From the NCBI RefSeq assembly GCF_964355755.1, contig NC_092679.1, forward strand, positions 11,336,932 through 11,400,931: DNA of 64,000 nucleotides, in the 5' to 3' direction. The translations under genes and the position numbers were made by a program. Positions 58,798-64,000 of this stretch are shown here, piece by piece (position 1 is the stretch's first letter; each line of letters opens with the position of its first letter). The stretch is from Antedon mediterranea (Eukaryota > Echinodermata > Crinoidea > Comatulida > Antedonidae). The notes below the pieces were generated by a model that did no database searches, was not told where the DNA came from, and worked only from the letters and a program-made list of their open reading frames with translations.

Positions 58798-60143
58798 TTT
58801 AATTTACTCTAGTAGCTAGATCAACTTTCGTATGCACTTTGAGGTCCAGAGAATTCGACTTCAGAAATTGGTTTAGGGTGGTCAAACAATCATTTTTGGC
58901 TTGGTTACACATTTTGAAAATGTGGCGAAAGGTCAAAAGGTCAGGGTCAAAGGTTATAAGATCAAACACCATTATGTCCTTAAATCTCGACAACCACTGG
59001 TCACAGCGAGGTAATTTTGGTCTCAAATTGATCAGAAGGTATACATTCATATTCAGTCTAATGAAACATTTTAGTCGAAAATGACCGGAAATGCCATTTC
59101 TGACCTTTGACCCATAAACCAGGGCATGTCTGTATCTCCGTAACTATTGACCGTAGAGACTTGAATTTGGGCTCAAATTGTTCGAAATATACATTTAGTT
59201 ATTTGTTACACATTTTGAACAATGTTACAAAAGGTCAAAAGGTCAAGGCCAGGGGTTATATGAATAAACACAAATAGGTATTTGTATCTCGGCAACCACT
59301 GGTCACAGCGAGTAAATTTTGGTCTCAAAATGTTTAGAAGCTATACATTCATATTCAGTCTAATGAAACATTTTAGTAAAAAATGACCGGAAATGACATT
59401 TCTGACCTTTGACATACATACCAGGGCATCTTCTTATCTCTGTAAGTACAGGTCGTAGAAACTTAAATTTAGTATCAAATTGTTAGAAATACACATATTT
59501 ACATTCATTCTAACAGAAAATTTGGATAAAAGATGATCATAAATACTATTAATTACTAATCTTTTAAATGAAAAACATATCTACCCAACTTATCATTAGA
59601 CAGTAATGTTATGCAATAATTGATGCCTAATGATTTCATTATACTGTAGGAATTAAAACAAATCCTTTACTGTTTGTAATAATTGTAGGCCTACTTTTGC
59701 TTATAATAATGCTAGAAATTATTGTTTACCCCCGAACATTTTGAGAATGCTAGAAGTAATTTACTGTAGTTACCCGTATAAAAGCCTCGGGCATTTATTT
59801 ATTCAGGGAAGGCGTTTATTTTGTTGGGTGTAATAATGGTAACATGTATAATCAAAATAAATACACCCCAGATATATATATATAAATTCAAATTAATTAA
59901 TTAAATTTCAGTATATCACCGGGCGGTTTAGAATTAATGTTCTTTGCCTGATTTGTTTATATATATAAAAGTATCTCTTCGGAGATCCCGCCTCGTGAAT
60001 AAAAATACTGTATGTAAGATGAGGTCGTATCAATTTGATCTCTGGTGCGCGTGCGTACAACTGAGGACTAGTGCTGTTCCGCCGTACCACGCCGAGAATG
60101 TTAAAGAGTCGCTATCCAATCGAGTTCGAACAATACCATGAAA

Positions 60144-60215
60144 GCCCCAGTGGTCTAATGGTTAGGACATCTGCATATCAAGCAGGCGGTCCGAGTTCGA
60201 GTCTCGGTTGGGGCG
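60144..60215 (+). tRNA. tRNA-like sequence, anticodon loop ATATCAA (copy 1)
   Basis: Seventy-two nt fold as a cloverleaf: acceptor GCCCCAG/TTGGGGC, D arm GTCT/GGAC, anticodon stem TCTGC/GCAGG and T arm CCGAG-TTCGAGT-CTCGG. The putative anticodon is ATC (would read GAU). Since it sits in a mobile repeat family with decayed copies, I regard it as a SINE head, not a working tRNA gene. Confidence 0.6.
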
Positions 60216-60511
60216 ACTTTTTCTCATTCTCACAGATTTCCTCATCTTTATCGTTTCAAATTAATTAATTAAATTTCAGTATATCACCGGGCGGTTTAGA
60301 ATTAATGTTCTTTGCCTGATTTGTTTATATATATAAAAGTATCTCTTCGGAGATCCCGCCTCGTGAATAAAAATACTGTATGTAAGATGAGGTCGTATCA
60401 ATTTGATCTCTGGTGCGCGTGCGTACAACTGAGGACTAGTGCTGTTCCGCCGTACCACGCCGAGAATGTTAAAGAGTCGCTATCCAATCGAGTTCGAACA
60501 ATACCATGAAA

Positions 60512-60583
60512 GCCCCAGTGGTCTAATGGTTAGGACATCTGCATATCAAGCAGGCGGTCCGAGTTCGAGTCTCGGTTGGGGCG
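60512..60583 (+). tRNA. tRNA-like sequence, copy 2
   Basis: Identical to 60144-60215 in the next 368-bp unit; the same reservations apply. Confidence 0.6.
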
Positions 60584-62613
60584 ACTTTTTCTCATTCTCA
60601 CAGATTTCCTCATCTTTATCGTTTCAAATTAATTAATTAAATTTCAGTATATCACCGGGCGGTTTAGAATTAATGTTCTTTGCCTGATTTGTTTATATAT
60701 AAAAAAAATATATATTATATAATAAGAATAATAACGGGATTAAACCTCATTCTATCCTGGAGGAAGTACAATCATGTAATAAAAGGTATCGGAGACCACA
60801 ATAATAGACCAAGTCATTGTCATTATTACGTAACACTGTTGCATAATAGTTTTGAATGTCAACGACAAAACTTATACATATACACGTCTGTTCCCAGTGT
60901 AGATAATAAAACAATATATATTTCTGGAGATTTATTATCAATACCACTAGAAACTTTGACATGTTTTAGGTACTGAATGCATTGACAATAAAAGCATCAG
61001 AAGTTTATCATGATAAAATCATACTACAACACTGTACTACAGTACACAAGGGTGTTTTCAGGAAAGCTGGACATATTGTACAATAGTAATGAAACTATGT
61101 ATTGGCATTTAAAACTATGCAAAAGATTGTTGTCAAATTGTAGTTACAAACAAATAGATGATAGAATGAAGATCCATTATGAGTGCAATCGTGTCAGGAT
61201 AATGATGTGTCATTGTTTTATATCATTATACTGGCACCTAGAGGTGAAGATCCATTTAATGGAATCTATCACTTTTATTTTAAAAGACAGAAACATTTCG
61301 TTAAAAAGCATAAAGAGGAAAACGAATCATGTAAAGTACCTTTTATCAGTTGAGAAACGAAATACAATTATTAATATTAGAGTATTCCTTCAAATAAACG
61401 CCACCATTCCCTCAAATAGAACACCATGTGGAATAAACATGCCACATGCATTTACACAATAATTGTATCACGTCAACACATTTCATTAACTACCATAATC
61501 TACAATTTACCAAGCTTTTTGACATAATTTTATCACTTTTTGATATTAATTGTGCAGTATTTTTTCCCATCTAGGTGGTATTTATTTGATTATACATGTT
61601 ACCATATTATACCCCAAATAAAGATGCCTCCTTTCCCCCTAAAAACCATTTTGAACAATAAATGCCAGGGGCGTTTAATCGGATACATATGGCAAGTTAC
61701 TTCTAGCATTCTGAAAAGAACTGTTGAGCTTAACGTTTCTATCAAAATGTCCTCGGGGACAGCAATAACTAGTACTTGAAATTAAAACAATTTAAAGTAT
61801 CAGTTATTGCATAACATTACTGTCTAAGGATAAGTTGTGTAGATATGTTTTTTGTTTGAGACATTAGTAAGAGTATTTCTGTTCATCTTTTAACCACATT
61901 TTCTATTACAATGAATGTAAATATGTATATTTCGAACAATTTGATACCAAATTTAAGTTTCTACGACCTGTACTTTATGAGATATGAAGATGCCCTGGTA
62001 TGTGGGTCAAAGGTCAGAAATGGCATTTCTTATCATTTTTGACTAAAATGCCCCATTAGATGGAATATAAATGCATGCCTTCTGAACATTTTGAGACCAA
62101 AATTGACTTGCTGCGACCAGTGGTTGCCGAGATAAAAGTACCTTTTTTATTTGTTCAAATAACCCTTGACCTTGATTCTTTGACCTTTTGTAACATTTTT
62201 CAAAATGTGTAACAAATAACAAAACATATATTTCGAACAATTTAAAACCAAATTCAAGTGTCTACGACCAGTAGTTACGGAGATACATACATGCCCTGGG
62301 TTGTGGGTCAAAGGTCATAAATGGCATTTCCGGTCATTTTTTACTAAAATGTCCCATTAGACTGAATATAAATGTATACCTTCTGATTAATTTAAGACCA
62401 AAATTACCTCGTTGTGACAAGTGGTTGCTGAGATTTAAGGACATATTTATGTTTGGTCTTATGACCTTTCACCTTGACCTTTTGACCTTTCGCCACATTT
62501 TCAAAATGTGTAACCAAGCCAAATATGATTGTTTGACCACCCTAAACCAATTTCTGAAGTCAAATTCTCTGGACCTCAAAGTGCATACGAAAGTTGATCT
62601 AGCTACTAGAGTA

Positions 62614-63617
62614 ATTAGGCTTTTTCATTCATTCATTCATCTTTTTATTTCAAAATATCATGGTGACATAACATATCCATAGAAAAAGAGAGAAAACAAA
62701 ATCTAAGTAAGAGCTCATTTTGCATACAAATGCATATTAAGTAGATAATTTGAATAATGTTGTACCTGTTACCTTGAAATTGCATTTAAAAATAGACATA
62801 CTGTATGCAGACATAAACTGTGCCAAGTTTCTTTGTTATGGAATATTGTACACTGAAGTTACATCAATTATGCATATTACTTAGCTAGACTTTTATTGGT
62901 TTTCAATTACATTAAAAACAAATATTTTAGCAGTTTTCATGAGCACGTAAAAATGTTTCAGGACATTACAGCTCCTACTTTTTTTTTAACCAAAGGTTTC
63001 ATTCTAAGAAAAAGTTAATTCACAATATATACAGATTATATTTTTACTTTTTTAAGACTTTAATATTGGCAAAAAAGCGATTTTGAAATTGGCTGAAATC
63101 GGCATTGAAATTGGGTAACATTTAACATAACTCAACAACCGGTAGTCCAATTTTAAAAGGTTTTTCTGTTCTGAGTTCCTCTCACCCAGCTGCATCTTAT
63201 AAGCACTGAATACAATTTTAAAATGTGTGTGCTATGCCTAAATTAGTATTATACGACATTTAGCGCGACCAAAGTAACAACACGATCAATATCAAATGCA
63301 ACCGATATGATTAAAAACAGCGTACTAGCTTCATAACGCAATAAATCTGTGGGGCAACTTTGTGGTGGGGTAACTTTGTGATAGGGTGACTTTGCGTTGG
63401 GCCGACTTTGCGTTGGGGCGAGTTAGGCTAACTATATGAATATGATGTCTGGTTACTAGGGGTAGCGGGACGATTCGGCCCGGAGACAATTAGGCACACT
63501 GAAATTTATCGGCTTTGATATGCATTTTATAAGCATAAATTAGCTTTTTTCCCAAAACTTTATTTTCAGAGAGACTATGGGTATTAATTACTACTAACTA
63601 CAGTAGGGCCTAGTAGT
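62614..63617. other. Spacer with minisatellite, no gene seen
   Basis: 63345-63425 has GGGG(C/T)AACTTTGTG-type units, complementary to 55880-55985. The rest is AT-rich and unassigned. Confidence 0.5.
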
Positions 63618-64000
63618 AGGGGTTTACGATGAAATCGGTCGCGTCTGAAATCGGTCGCGTTTAAAATCGGTCGCGATAAAATCAACTTCCGGTATTTTGT
63701 ATGGCGCGCCGCTAGAGCTATATGTTTGATGATATCGGTCGCGTTTCAAATCGGTCGCGCTATTTTGTATGGAGCGAGATACATGCTAGCGGGATTTACA
63801 TTTTCTTCGTTTATATATAGTCTAGATTTAATTGACATTTTTTATGTAGAAACTAGATTATTTATGTGGATATTTTTTATTTTGGTAATAAATATTTATT
63901 ATCAATAATTTTTTTTTTATTTCACAGGTCTCGGAGAAGGACTGTGTTTTTCAAAATGGCCATTTCTAAACACGTTTAAATATTTTATTAGGCATATAAT
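63618..64000 (+). mobile_element. Second copy of the GAAATCGGTCGCG TIR element (cut by window end)
   Basis: Matches 31562 onward closely: GGTTTACGATGAAATCGG, the GGTCGCG units, GCGCGCCGCTAGAG, ATGCTAGCGGGATTTACA and CAGGTCTCGGAGAAGGAC. The right half lies outside the window. Confidence 0.9.

Larger units (their letters stand above)
59886..60700 (+). repeat. 368-bp tandem array of tRNA-derived repeats
   Basis: Two full 368-bp units and a partial third (from about 60622) are almost identical. Each unit ends with a tRNA-like head and the TTTTTCTCATTCTCAC tail. Near-identity shows a very recent tandem duplication. Confidence 0.93.
58798..62613. mobile_element. 3.8-kb palindromic element with ~1.05-kb arms
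   Basis: Arms 58798-59870 and 61560-62613 are inverted copies. The outer ends read ACTCTAGTAGCTAGATCAAC on the left and its complement on the right. Arms contain internally repeated ~150/300-bp modules (CCACTGGTCACAGCGAG, GACCGGAAATG). The central 59871-61559 holds the tRNA-derived tandem array and an unrecognised 150-codon open frame (61010-61462) that looks like chance AT-rich sequence. Confidence 0.85.

Noticed and set aside
61010-61462. 150-codon open frame in the centre of the palindromic element
   Set aside because: No recognisable domain, AT-driven composition (many I, N, K, Y), no splice or promoter context; it is most likely a chance frame.

Overview
The window is AT-rich, intron-rich animal nuclear DNA, crowded with transposable elements and foldback repeats. 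No species marker is present. The TE mix (Penelope-like, CR1-like and Ty3/Gypsy elements, TTAA- and TAA-flanked MITEs) and a cpRAS-VWA gene suit a marine invertebrate. My impression is an echinoderm, perhaps a crinoid, but this is low confidence.

Three protein-coding genes can be assembled exon by exon, all on the minus strand. (1) 9128-7930: a two-exon Cdc42/Rac-like Rho GTPase of 200 aa. (2) 26574-13008: a 17-exon gene for a 785-aa circularly permuted Ras protein. Its Ras motifs run G3-G4-G5-G1-G2, followed by a C-x2-C/C-x2-C zinc finger, a VWA domain with a complete MIDAS motif, and a region resembling the Sec23/24 beta-sandwich. All exon phases agree and the CDS is exactly divisible by three. 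(3) 55762-45631: an eight-exon secreted RNase T2 of 238 aa with a signal peptide and both catalytic motifs.

Most of the rest is mobile DNA. 1-4770 is a decayed Penelope-like element with a lost RT core, between inverted arms of at least 850 bp. 28047-30918 is a 5'-truncated CR1/Jockey-type LINE with a 61-bp x7 minisatellite near its 3' end. 33571-36064 is a Ty3/Gypsy element with identical 70-bp terminal repeats, a tRNA-Leu-type primer site and two internal deletions, each marked by a snapback inverted repeat. 31562-32661 and 63618 to the window end are copies of one TIR element built on a GAAATCGGTCGCG unit. 58798-62613 is a 3.8-kb palindromic element carrying nuclear-receptor-like half-sites and enclosing a tandem tRNA-derived repeat.

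Many smaller MITEs lie in introns of the cpRAS and RNase T2 genes. The most notable are a G-rich nested palindrome at 14950-16592 and a 48-bp micro-MITE at 57247-57294, which shares end motifs and long target duplications with a larger intronic element at 15836-16268. The three genes have no obvious shared pathway. The Rho and cpRAS genes are neighbouring small-GTPase genes in the same orientation, but their sequences do not suggest a recent duplication.
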